Notes under the pieces: generated by a model
Seen by the model: the letters and a program-made list of their open reading frames with translations, nothing else
Told to the model about the DNA's origin: nothing
Databases searched by the model: none
Program-made: the position numbers and the translations under genes
Shown here: in pieces, positions 1 to 7,192 of the stretch
How positions within the stretch are numbered: the first letter of the stretch is position 1
Layout of the letters: every line of letters starts with the position of its first letter
Assembly: GCA_034430255.1 (NCBI GenBank)
Contig: DAOUEU010000011.1
Span: 1-16,145, forward strand
Direction: 5' to 3'
From: DATKYK01 sp034430255
Lineage (GTDB): Bacteria; Chloroflexota; Dehalococcoidia; E44-bin15
DNA length: 16,145 nucleotides

Positions 1-16
1 CCTTAAACCGAAAAAG

Positions 17-45
17 TTGCATTATCGCTTCATTTATGCTATACT
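17..45 (+). promoter_or_regulatory. Sigma70-type promoter of the nusA operon
   Basis: A -35 box TTGCAT (17-22) and a -10 box TATACT (40-45) are separated by exactly 17 bases. Transcription would start near 51-53, giving a leader of about 70 nt before the nusA start. This makes nusA the first gene of this transcript, without rimP directly in front of it as in many bacteria. The promoter is predicted from sequence only. Confidence 0.7.
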
Positions 46-79
46 AGCGCCAGAGATAAGAGTATGTGAATAGAAGTAG

Positions 80-102
80 AAGTGGGGAATACCCACTTTT
101 TT
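80..102 (+). terminator. Terminator-like hairpin in the nusA leader (possible attenuator)
   Basis: AAGTGGG (80-86) pairs perfectly with CCCACTT (92-98) around the loop GAATA, and a run of six T occupies 97-102. That is the form of an intrinsic terminator read on the plus strand. It lies between the predicted transcription start and the ribosome binding site GGAGG (111-115), so termination here would prevent nusA expression. The reverse strand shows no T-run, so it is not a terminator for minus-strand transcription. It may instead end transcription from upstream of the window. Confidence 0.6.
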
Positions 103-121
103 ATTTGATAGGAGGATAATC

Positions 122-1573
122 TTGGCAAAGACGAAGAGCGAATTCGTGCTCGCCACCACCCAGCTTGCTGCCGAGAAAAATCTGCCTCGAGAGATCGTTC
201 TGGAGGTTGTGGAGGCTGCATTGGTTTCCGCTTTCAGAAAAAACAGCTTCGGAGCAACCCAGGAGATCTCGGTAAAGATCAATCCAGACACCGGTGAGAT
301 AACCGTGTTCGCCGAGAAGACAGTAGTGGATATTGTAACCGACTCCCGCTGCGAGCTATCGCTGGATGAAGCTAAGAAAATAAACCAGCACGCTCAGCTT
401 GATGATAAATTCATGGTGGAGGCCACCCCCCAAAATGCCGGGCGGATCGCCGCCCAGACAGCCAAGCAGGTGGTGTTACAGCGCCTGCGCGAGGCGGAGC
501 GGGAACTGGTCTTCGAGGAGTTCTCCGATCGCGAGGGCGAGCTCGTTACCGGGATTGTGCAGCGAATCGAGCCCAGGCAGATTACCCTCGACCTGGGAAG
601 GACCGAGGCCATACTTCCCACCTCGGAGCAGGTTCGCACCGAGCATTATCGGGTGGGGCAAAGGCTCAAGGCATATATTATAGAGGTCAACCGTACGGGT
701 AGAGGACCTCAGGTCGTGGTATCGCGCACACATCGAAACCTGCTGCTTCGCCTCCTAGAACTGGAGGTGCCGGAGCTCCATAGCGGCATCATTGAGCTCA
801 AGTCCATTGCCCGGGAAGCAGGATTTCGTAGCAAGATCGCTGTCTCTGCGCGGCAACCGGACGTTGATCCCATCGGCTCCTGTGTCGGGCTGCGCGGTAT
901 TAGAATCCAAAACATCGTCAACGAGCTAAATGGTGAAAGGATCGATATAGTGGAGTGGAGTCCCGACCCGGCGAACTTCATCGCCCATGCCCTGAGCCCT
1001 GCTCAGGTGGTGAGCGTTTCGGTCAATAGCGAGGAGAAGGCAGCCACTGTAGTTGTGCCCGACCGCCAACTGTCCCTCGCCATTGGCAGAGAGGGACAGA
1101 ATGCCAGGCTAGCTGCCCGACTAACCGGATGGCGCATAGATATAAAGAGCGCCTCAGTAGCCGAGGCGGAGGAGGCAGCACCCGCCGAACCGCCTCCTCC
1201 TGAAGAGGAAGCCTTAGTTAAGGAACCCGAGGTGCCAGTTGAAATGAAGCAACCGGAAATCGCTGACACTGAGGAAGACGTTGCATTGCTTACTCCAGAG
1301 GAACTCGTTCCTGAGCAAGAAGCAGAGGAGGCAGTGCCGGTTGAGGAGTTGGTACCGATTGAAAAAGTCGCATTTGAGGCCCCAGCCCCTCAGCTTCGCT
1401 TCGCTGAGGACATCCTCCCCGCGAAAGCACCTAAACCCGATAAAAAGGTAAAGAAGGGCAAGAGGAGCAAGAAAAAGGTGTTAGAAGAAGACATTGATAA
1501 AGTCAGGGTTAAACCCAAGAGTCGCTATGCTTCTAAAATCTCTATCGATGAAGATGAGTTCGAGGAACTGTAA
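122..1573 (+). CDS. nusA: Transcription termination/antitermination factor NusA
   Basis: NusA binds RNA polymerase and nascent RNA and modulates pausing, intrinsic termination and antitermination. The start is TTG, six bases after GGAGG (111-115). Of 483 residues, about 1-130 form the polymerase-binding N-terminal domain and about 137-202 the S1 domain. KH1 and KH2 follow to about residue 345; KH2 carries the IGREGQNA motif near 321-328. The S1/KH boundary has the family's SRTH...LELEVPE signature (201-218). Residues 350-483 form a low-complexity tail: first rich in E, P, A and V, then a basic patch (KKVKKGKRSKKK, 441-452), then an acidic end. It replaces the acidic repeats of the E. coli protein. 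It is the first gene of a nusA-ylxR-infB-rbfA-truB operon, with 5 bases to the next start. The identification is secure; the tail's role is unknown. Confidence 0.97.
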   Translation: MAKTKSEFVLATTQLAAEKNLPREIVLEVVEAALVSAFRKNSFGATQEISVKINPDTGEITVFAEKTVVDIVTDSRCELSLDEAKKINQHAQLDDKFMVEATPQNAGRIAAQTAKQVVLQRLREAERELVFEEFSDREGELVTGIVQRIEPRQITLDLGRTEAILPTSEQVRTEHYRVGQRLKAYIIEVNRTGRGPQVVVSRTHRNLLLRLLELEVPELHSGIIELKSIAREAGFRSKIAVSARQPDVDPIGSCVGLRGIRIQNIVNELNGERIDIVEWSPDPANFIAHALSPAQVVSVSVNSEEKAATVVVPDRQLSLAIGREGQNARLAARLTGWRIDIKSASVAEAEEAAPAEPPPPEEEALVKEPEVPVEMKQPEIADTEEDVALLTPEELVPEQEAEEAVPVEELVPIEKVAFEAPAPQLRFAEDILPAKAPKPDKKVKKGKRSKKKVLEEDIDKVRVKPKSRYASKISIDEDEFEEL

Positions 1574-1578
1574 TCCAT

Positions 1579-1881
1579 ATGACCACTATATCCCAGAAAA
1601 AGAAGCAGCCGATGCCCAAACACGTGCCACAGCGCACCTGTATCGGTTGCGGTGAGGTAAAACCGAAGCGAGAGCTTATCCGCATCGTGCGCACCGAAAG
1701 CGGTAGCGTGGCTATCGACCCTAGCGGGAAGAGATCGGGGCGAGGGGTTTATTTATGTAAAGTAAAGTCCTGCTGGGTAACGGGATTGAAAAAAGAGCAT
1801 CTCGACCGAGCCTTGCGGACCAAGATCGCCGCGGAGGACCGCAGAGGGCTGGATCAGTACCGAGAGATGCTCCATAGTTAG
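1579..1881 (+). CDS. ylxR: YlxR/RnpM family RNA-binding protein
   Basis: This is a 100-residue protein of the YlxR (DUF448) family, usually encoded between nusA and infB. The Bacillus member (RnpM) has been described as an RNA-binding modulator of RNase P; others are described as nucleoid-associated regulators. The signature segments are present: RTCIGCGEVKPKRELIRIVR near residues 19-38 and DPSGKRSGRGVYLC near 49-62. The basic residues fit nucleic-acid binding. The start at 1579 has only a weak, distant GAGG (1562-1565) inside the nusA end. An in-frame ATG at 1612 would begin directly at the conserved block (MPKHVPQRTC) and is a credible alternative. The L7Ae-like ylxQ gene often found next to ylxR is absent: infB begins nine bases after the ylxR stop. 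Confidence 0.9.
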   Translation: MTTISQKKKQPMPKHVPQRTCIGCGEVKPKRELIRIVRTESGSVAIDPSGKRSGRGVYLCKVKSCWVTGLKKEHLDRALRTKIAAEDRRGLDQYREMLHS

Positions 1882-1890
1882 CGGGGTTAA

Positions 1891-3747
1891 ATGGCGAGAA
1901 GAAGACAGAATAGGGCTAGGCCAGCTCTAAAAAGGCGCAAACTACCCAGGGCGAAGACGTCTGAAGAGGTAACTGCCCCCACTAAAGCGGAGGGTAAGCA
2001 CCAGATTAAGCTCCCCCCTTCCATCACTGTGAAGCAATTCGCCGATCTCGTCGAAGTTAGCGCAGTTGAAATAATAAAGCAACTGATGAGAAACGGCATC
2101 ATGGCCAGCATTAACCAGGTAATCGACCATGATACGGCAGCGATTATAGCCTCAAATCTCGGCTATGAGGTGCTTAAGGAGAGAGGGCAAGGGACAACCT
2201 CAGACCAGAAGCTGGAGAAGTATAAGCGGTTTCGGGAGGACGATACCGGTGTAAAAAAGCCCCGCCCCCCCATAGTCACCATCATGGGGCATGTAGACCA
2301 CGGTAAAACCAGCCTCCTCGATGCCATACGTGAGACCAATGTGACCACCACCGAGGCAGGCGAGATCACCCAGCATATCGGCGCCTATCAAGCAGATATC
2401 CATGGACAAATGATAACCTTCCTCGACACCCCGGGGCACGAAGCCTTTACTGCGATGCGGGCACACGGGGCTCAGGTAACCGATATTGCCATCCTGGTGG
2501 TCGCTGCCGACGACGGCGTAATGCCCCAAACCCTGGAGGCTATTGCTCACGCGCGTGCCGCCGGCGTGCCCATTGTGATTGCCATCAACAAGGTTGATAA
2601 GCCAGATGCCAATCTGCAGCGGGTAAAGCAGCAGCTTGCCGACCATGAGTTGCTTATCGAGGAGTGGGGCGGCGACGTGGTTTGCGTCCCGGTCTCAGCA
2701 AAAAAGCGAGAGGGTATCTCAGACCTCCTGGAGAACCTGCTAGTCGTGGCCGAGCTTGAAGAGCTCAAAGCAAACCCAGATCGCCATGCCGTGGGCGTGG
2801 TCATTGAGGCAAAGCTGGATAAAACAAAGGGTGCACTGGCAACTGTGCTGATCCAAACCGGTACCCTAAAGGCAGGTGATCCCTTCCTGGTGGGAGATAC
2901 CTGGGGCAAGGTAAAGGCAATGTTCAACGACAAGGGGAAGCACATCAGAAAGGCAGGTCCGGCGAGCCCGGTTGAGATCCTGGGGATGGATAGTGTCCCC
3001 CAGGCAGGCGATATCCTCACCGTGTTTGCCACCGAGAAGGAGGCGCGCACACAGGCCCAGAAGCGCCAGGAGCAAGAAAGGTTTGCCCTTATCTCGACTA
3101 AACCCCTTAGCTTGAGCAACTTCTACTCTCAAATGCGTGAGGGGGAGATGAAGGAGCTTAGTATCATCTTAAAGACCGATGTTCAGGGAAGCATCGAACC
3201 AATAAAAACCTCACTGGAGCGGCTGAACACCGACGAGGTTAAGGTCAATATCCTCCACTCCGACAGCGGCAGTATCACCGAGGGCGACGTGCTCCTTGCC
3301 CTCGCCTCTAAAGGGATCATCATCGGGTTTAACACCCGTCCCGAGCCGGGGGCCAGACAGATCGCCGATAGCGAGGGTGTAGACATCCGCTACTATGAGG
3401 TAATCTACAACCTGGTGGACGATGTAGAGAAGGCGATGAAAGGGATGCTGGAGCCCACCTATGTCGAGGTGGTAGAAGGACACGTTGAGGTGCGAGCCAT
3501 CTTTTCCGCACGAGGGAGCAAGGTGGCAGGGGTATATGTTACCGATGGCAAGATAAGCAGAGGGTCGCTGGCCAGGGTAATGCGCCAGGGTGAGACCATT
3601 TTTGAATCCAGCGTTAATAGCCTGAAGCGATTTAAGGACGATGTCAAGGATGTTGCCAGCGGATTTGAGTGCGGCATTGGCATCGAGGGCTACAGCGACT
3701 TCGAGGTCGGTGACATAGTGGAACTCTATAGAATGGAAAAGGAATAG
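1891..3747 (+). CDS. infB: Translation initiation factor IF-2
   Basis: IF-2 is the GTPase that brings initiator fMet-tRNA to the 30S subunit and promotes 50S joining. The 618-residue protein has a basic N-terminus, one IF2-N module (about 39-95) and the GTPase domain. The GTPase elements are GHVDHGKT (133-140, G1), the TQHIGAY switch (160-166), DTPGHEAF (179-186, G3), NKVD (233-236, G4) and SAK (269-271, G5). Domains II, III and IV follow, the last carrying the fMet-tRNA-binding beta-barrel. It is much shorter than E. coli IF-2 (890 residues), as expected for lineages with a reduced N-terminal region. Nine bases separate it from ylxR and two from rbfA, so co-transcription is likely. No disruption is visible. 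Confidence 0.97.
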   Translation: MARRRQNRARPALKRRKLPRAKTSEEVTAPTKAEGKHQIKLPPSITVKQFADLVEVSAVEIIKQLMRNGIMASINQVIDHDTAAIIASNLGYEVLKERGQGTTSDQKLEKYKRFREDDTGVKKPRPPIVTIMGHVDHGKTSLLDAIRETNVTTTEAGEITQHIGAYQADIHGQMITFLDTPGHEAFTAMRAHGAQVTDIAILVVAADDGVMPQTLEAIAHARAAGVPIVIAINKVDKPDANLQRVKQQLADHELLIEEWGGDVVCVPVSAKKREGISDLLENLLVVAELEELKANPDRHAVGVVIEAKLDKTKGALATVLIQTGTLKAGDPFLVGDTWGKVKAMFNDKGKHIRKAGPASPVEILGMDSVPQAGDILTVFATEKEARTQAQKRQEQERFALISTKPLSLSNFYSQMREGEMKELSIILKTDVQGSIEPIKTSLERLNTDEVKVNILHSDSGSITEGDVLLALASKGIIIGFNTRPEPGARQIADSEGVDIRYYEVIYNLVDDVEKAMKGMLEPTYVEVVEGHVEVRAIFSARGSKVAGVYVTDGKISRGSLARVMRQGETIFESSVNSLKRFKDDVKDVASGFECGIGIEGYSDFEVGDIVELYRMEKE

Positions 3748-3749
3748 GG

Positions 3750-4115
3750 ATGAGCAGGCGAACCCAGCGGCTTAACGACCTGATCCAAGAGGAGCTAAGC
3801 GAACTGCTTCGCCGCCAGATTAAGGACCCTAGACTGGGCTGCTTTCTCACAGTAACAAAGGTAGATACCTCCCCGGACCTGAGATATGCCAAAGTCTTTA
3901 TCAGCATCATGGGCAGCGATGAGGAGAAGCAGAAGGCGATGGCTGGTTTAGCCTCCGCATCCAGCTTCCTCTACCGGGAGCTCAGGGGGCGGCTCTCATT
4001 GCACCGCACGCCGCGGCTGATCTTTTATCAGGATGATTCCATTGAGCGGGGTGCTCAGGTACTCCACCTGATAAAAGAGGTCAAAGGCAGAGAAGAAACC
4101 GATATTGAGCGTTAA
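3750..4115 (+). CDS. rbfA: 30S ribosome-binding factor A
   Basis: RbfA is a small single KH-like-fold protein that binds immature 30S subunits and assists 16S rRNA maturation near the decoding site. The 121-residue length fits the family. Conserved segments are visible: the N-terminal helix RLNDLIQEELSELL (7-20), then IKDPRLG followed by TVTKVDTSPDLRYAKVFIS, and later the RTPRLIFYQDDSIERG block. The ATG is two bases after the infB stop, with a purine-rich AAGGAATAGGG upstream. Its last 11 bases overlap the truB start, which suggests translational coupling. Confidence 0.95.
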   Translation: MSRRTQRLNDLIQEELSELLRRQIKDPRLGCFLTVTKVDTSPDLRYAKVFISIMGSDEEKQKAMAGLASASSFLYRELRGRLSLHRTPRLIFYQDDSIERGAQVLHLIKEVKGREETDIER

Positions 4116-4998
4116 CGGGATCCTCAACATCAATAAGCCCGCCAGGAAAACCTCCCTAGATATTGTCACTCTGGTGAGGCGGTGGAGCAGGCAGCAACAC
4201 ATTGGGCACGCTGGCACCCTGGACCCAGAAGCCACCGGCGTATTACCCATCTGCCTGGGACAAGCAGCAAGGGTGAGCCCCTTTATCGTAGCAGCCAGCA
4301 AAACGTATCGGGCTGAGATCGAGCTGGGCGTAGCTACCGATACCTACGATGCAGAGGGTAGGGTGACCCAAAGGGTTGACCCCTCCCACATTACCAGAGA
4401 ACAGGTAGAGGAGCTGTTTCCCTCCATTAGTGGCACCATCCTCCAGAAACCCCCCATGTATAGCGCCATAAAGCACCAGGGGGAACGCCTCTATAAGCTC
4501 GCCCGCGCCGGCATCACAGTGGAAAGGGAGGAGAGAAAGGTTGAGGTCTTTCGCCTGGAACTCCTCCAGTGGCATCCTCCCTTTTTTACTATCGAGGTGG
4601 AGTGTGGCAAGGGTACCTATATTCGCTCCCTGGCCCATGACCTTGGCCAGGCACTCGGCTGTGGCGCCTACGTCACGAGATTGGTCCGCCTTAGGTGCGG
4701 ACCAATCAACATCACCGATAGTCTCACCCTTCCCCAGCTTGAGGATGCCTTTCGCCATAACTACTGGCAGGACTTCCTTTACCCCATGGATATGGTGCTG
4801 GAGCATTGGATCGCCGCCATCGTGGGCGAGGAAAATGAGCGTGCCATCAGCAATGGTCGCCCTCTGGCTCTGAACACTAGTGACGATAAAGGCCATTGCC
4901 GCGCCTACTCCCTTGACGGCCGCTTCCTCGCCGTGCTACGCTTCCTGCCACAGGAGAGAGTATGGCAACCGGAAAAGGTATTCCCCAGTGAGCGATAG
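4105..4998 (+). CDS. truB: tRNA pseudouridine(55) synthase TruB
   Basis: TruB isomerises U55 in the T-loop of tRNAs to pseudouridine. The 297-residue protein opens with NGILNINKPARKTS (4-17), the usual family start. It contains the catalytic motif GHAGTLDP (34-41) with the nucleophile Asp40, followed by the KPPMYSAIKHQGERLYKLAR block and the GTYIRSLAHDLG motif. A C-terminal region of about 80 residues could hold a degenerate PUA-like extension. The start is TTG inside the 3' end of rbfA (11-base overlap), so translation probably depends on the preceding gene. It ends the nusA operon; no convincing terminator follows, and a separate promoter lies 22 bases downstream of its stop. Confidence 0.96.
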   Translation: MSVNGILNINKPARKTSLDIVTLVRRWSRQQHIGHAGTLDPEATGVLPICLGQAARVSPFIVAASKTYRAEIELGVATDTYDAEGRVTQRVDPSHITREQVEELFPSISGTILQKPPMYSAIKHQGERLYKLARAGITVEREERKVEVFRLELLQWHPPFFTIEVECGKGTYIRSLAHDLGQALGCGAYVTRLVRLRCGPINITDSLTLPQLEDAFRHNYWQDFLYPMDMVLEHWIAAIVGEENERAISNGRPLALNTSDDKGHCRAYSLDGRFLAVLRFLPQERVWQPEKVFPSER

Positions 4999-5019
4999 TA
5001 GAATTAGCTTTAATGAGAC

Positions 5020-5048
5020 TTGACACATAGCTAGATAGCGGTTATAGT
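5020..5048 (+). promoter_or_regulatory. Consensus sigma70 promoter of the DUF5679-type gene
   Basis: TTGACA (5020-5025) and TATAGT (5043-5048) are 17 bases apart, giving a perfect -35 and a five-of-six -10. The expected start near 5055 leaves a leader of about 22 nt containing the GGGGGG ribosome-binding tract at 5063-5068. It is one of the two strongest-looking promoters in the window, so the tiny gene behind it is probably well expressed. Confidence 0.8.
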
Positions 5049-5076
5049 GCTACATGATTGAAGGGGGGTGAAACGG

Positions 5077-5217
5077 ATGCAGGCATATTGCTTTAAATGC
5101 AGAACAAAGGTAGAGATTAAGGATCCACAAAAGGTTACCCTGAAGAATAGCAGACCGGCGACACGGGGTGTATGTCCCAGATGCGGAACAAAGGTCTTCC
5201 GCATCGGAAAATCTTGA
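5077..5217 (+). CDS. DUF5679-type small zinc-ribbon protein
   Basis: The reading frame encodes 46 residues, beginning MQAYCFKCRTKVEIKDP and ending with a CPRCGTKVFRIGK segment. Two CxxC pairs (Cys5/Cys8 and Cys33/Cys36) sit at the ends of the chain, as in a zinc ribbon. The pattern matches what I recall of DUF5679 proteins, common in Chloroflexota, whose function is undefined. A strong ribosome-binding tract (GGGGGG, 5063-5068) lies eight bases before the ATG, and a consensus promoter lies upstream. The first Cys pair could bind metal jointly with the second, and the basic loop between them might contact nucleic acid; both points are inference. The gene is small enough to be missed by length-filtered gene callers. 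Confidence 0.88.
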   Translation: MQAYCFKCRTKVEIKDPQKVTLKNSRPATRGVCPRCGTKVFRIGKS

Positions 5218-5239
5218 TCGTATGTAAATAATTATAGTC

Positions 5240-5908
5240 TTAGGTCCGGCCTTGCTCTGGTAGCCTTTTCAATAATTCTTGAGCATTGGTGATGAGTATT
5301 TCATCGATCTCTATTTCGTCCAGGCCAGCCGCCCGGGCTATTTGGCGGGCTAAGGGAGGGGTCAGAAGGTCGGCTTCCTCATGAGCATCCGAGTTGAGAA
5401 GGAGTTTGGCCCCGGTAAGCCGTGCCATTTGAGCCACGTGACCGTTGGCGAGCGAGTGCCCCCTTCGGGCGCTAATTTCGAGGAAGATGTCAGCGTTGGC
5501 GGCCATTTCAGCCTCCTCATGAGTGATGAGGCCAGGGTGTGCCAGAATATCAACATAAGGACACTGAAGCGCTGCTTTGTTAGTACCTTTCTGTACCGGT
5601 TCAATGATAGATTCGCCATGGATCACCACCAGCCAGGCGCCCAACTCTTTGGCCCGCCTGGCGCTCTCGCAGATTGCCTGGGGTGGGAGGTGGGTAAGCT
5701 CAACGCCTGGGATCGCCAGAATCGGCCAGTGCGCTCGCGCCAGGGCGCAATCCCCGGCAGTCTCGGCGATTACCCGCTCCAGATAGCCAACACCTGCATG
5801 GTCGGTGAGCGCAATGGCCTGATAGTCCTGGTCCAGGGCTCGGTGGATAAGTTCCATCGGTGATAGGGCACCATCACTGAGAGAGGTATGGGTGTGAAAA
5901 TCGTACAC
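5240..5908 (-). CDS. PHP-domain phosphoesterase, histidinol-phosphatase-like
   Basis: This is a PHP superfamily metal-dependent hydrolase of about 222 residues. Metal-binding motifs appear in order: DFHTHTSLSDG at the N-terminus, ALTDHAG, PGVELTH, DILAHPGLITHEE and NSDAHEE. They resemble the histidinol-phosphatase/PolX-PHP group (COG1387), but substrates in this superfamily vary widely and no his genes are nearby. Start choice: a GTG at 5917 would overlap the last base of GGAGG (5921-5917), so the GTG at 5908-5906, eight bases after that Shine-Dalgarno, is preferred. The gene is divergent from ino1 across a 42-base gap, which suggests shared regulation and perhaps a role with inositol phosphates. 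The family is secure; the substrate is unknown. Confidence 0.88.
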   Translation of the reverse strand: MYDFHTHTSLSDGALSPMELIHRALDQDYQAIALTDHAGVGYLERVIAETAGDCALARAHWPILAIPGVELTHLPPQAICESARRAKELGAWLVVIHGESIIEPVQKGTNKAALQCPYVDILAHPGLITHEEAEMAANADIFLEISARRGHSLANGHVAQMARLTGAKLLLNSDAHEEADLLTPPLARQIARAAGLDEIEIDEILITNAQELLKRLPEQGRT

Positions 5909-5950
5909 TAAATACACCTCCAGAACAATATTATAGGCTAGGAGATAGAT

Positions 5951-7027
5951 TTGAGCAAGATAAATGTGGCCATAATTGGCATAGGGAACTGTGCCTCTTC
6001 GCTAGTGCAAGGCGTTCACTACTACCGAGATGCGGTAGAGAATGAGCATGTCCCCGGACTGATGCATGTTAACCTTGGGGGCTACCATATCAGTGACATT
6101 AACTTCGTGGCCGCCTTCGATATCTCCAAGCAGAAGGTAGGCAAGGATCTAGCCAATGCGATCTACGCCCCGCTAAATAATACCTTCAAATTCTGCCAGG
6201 TGCCCCGCACCGGGGTGAAAGTACACCGGGGGATGACCCATGACGGGCTGGGCAAATACCTCTCCCAGGTAATTGTTAAAGCCCCGGGCTCCACCGAAAA
6301 TATCGTTGATATCCTCAAGGAAACCCGTACTGATGTGGTAGTCAACTACCTACCTGTAGGAAGCGAAGAGGCCACCAAGTGGTATATCGAGCAGGTGCTT
6401 ACCGCAGGCTGCGGCTTTGTCAACTGCATTCCGGTTTTCATCGCGAGGGAAAAATACTGGCAGAACAGGTTCAGCGAACGAGGGTTGCCGATAGTCGGCG
6501 ACGACATAAAGAGTCAGGTGGGGGCTACGATCACCCACCGGGTTCTCACCAACCTATTTCGCGACCGCGGTGTCAAACTGGAGCGAACCTATCAGCTAAA
6601 CTTCGGCGGCAATACCGATTTTCTAAATATGCTGGAGCGGGAGCGACTGGAGTCAAAGCGTATCTCCAAAACCGAGGCGGTAACCTCGCAAATGGACTCC
6701 AAAATCCAACCGGATAATATACATGTAGGACCTAGCGACTATGTCCCCTGGCTCGGAGACCGCAAATTCTGCCATATCCGCATGGAGGGACGCACCTTCG
6801 GCGATGTCCCCCTCATTATCGAGGTTAAGCTTGAGGTATGGGACAGTCCCAACTCAGCAGGGGTAGTGGTGGATGCCATCCGCTGCTGCAAGCTGGCCAT
6901 AGACCGCGGTATCAGCGGGTCGCTTATTGGGCCATCGGCATATTTCATGAAATCGCCCCCGGTTCAATATACAGACGATGAAGCCAGAAGAATGACAGAG
7001 GAGTTCATCGCCGGAGTTAGCGAGTGA
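5951..7027 (+). CDS. ino1: Inositol-1-phosphate synthase (Ino1)
   Basis: The enzyme converts glucose-6-phosphate to 1L-myo-inositol-1-phosphate with NAD as a recycling cofactor, the first step of inositol lipid synthesis. The 358-residue length matches the shorter bacterial/archaeal class. Visible elements are the NAD-binding IGIGNCASSL (9-18), the NYLPVGSEEATKWYIE block (132-146), the active-site segment GDDIKSQVGAT (183-193, Lys187), QLNFGGNTDFLNM (215-227) and KRISKTEA (236-243). The start is TTG, six bases after AGGAG (5940-5944). Two PHP hydrolases flank it, and downstream are a PimA-like glycosyltransferase and a phosphatidylinositol-phosphate-synthase-like enzyme, so it most likely supplies the lipid head group. 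The 165-base gap after it suggests the downstream genes may also have their own promoter. Confidence 0.95.
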   Translation: MSKINVAIIGIGNCASSLVQGVHYYRDAVENEHVPGLMHVNLGGYHISDINFVAAFDISKQKVGKDLANAIYAPLNNTFKFCQVPRTGVKVHRGMTHDGLGKYLSQVIVKAPGSTENIVDILKETRTDVVVNYLPVGSEEATKWYIEQVLTAGCGFVNCIPVFIAREKYWQNRFSERGLPIVGDDIKSQVGATITHRVLTNLFRDRGVKLERTYQLNFGGNTDFLNMLERERLESKRISKTEAVTSQMDSKIQPDNIHVGPSDYVPWLGDRKFCHIRMEGRTFGDVPLIIEVKLEVWDSPNSAGVVVDAIRCCKLAIDRGISGSLIGPSAYFMKSPPVQYTDDEARRMTEEFIAGVSE

Positions 7028-7096
7028 GTCGCCACCGCTAACACACTCTCGATTCCCGACGGTATGTAGCTGGTATTAAGCTGTAACAAGTAAACG

Positions 7097-7102
7097 TATA
7101 AT
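7097..7102 (+). promoter_or_regulatory. Possible -10 element upstream of the second PHP gene
   Basis: A perfect TATAAT lies in the 165-base gap between ino1 and the next gene, 91 bases before the earliest start codon. The hexamer 17 bases upstream (TATTAA, 7074-7079) is a poor -35, so the site is only suggestive. A short hairpin (GCGG 7068+100 to CCGC, i.e. 7168-7171 with 7176-7179) lies closer to the gene, without a T-run. Confidence 0.3.
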
Positions 7103-7192
7103 CACCTTGTGCGAGAATGTTATTTGCAAAGCCTGTCAAGGCCCCCCTGTGGTAGTAAAGAAACGACGCGGATTTCCGCAATGAAGTACTAG

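Noticed and set aside
2547..3119. A 190-residue minus-strand ORF inside infB, and a 217-residue one (4243-4896) inside truB
   Set aside because: Both lie wholly opposite well-conserved genes and have no recognisable domain, so they are shadow frames.
5381..5863. A 160-residue plus-strand ORF opposite the first PHP gene
   Set aside because: The opposite strand carries intact PHP metal motifs in order; this frame has none and no promoter of its own.
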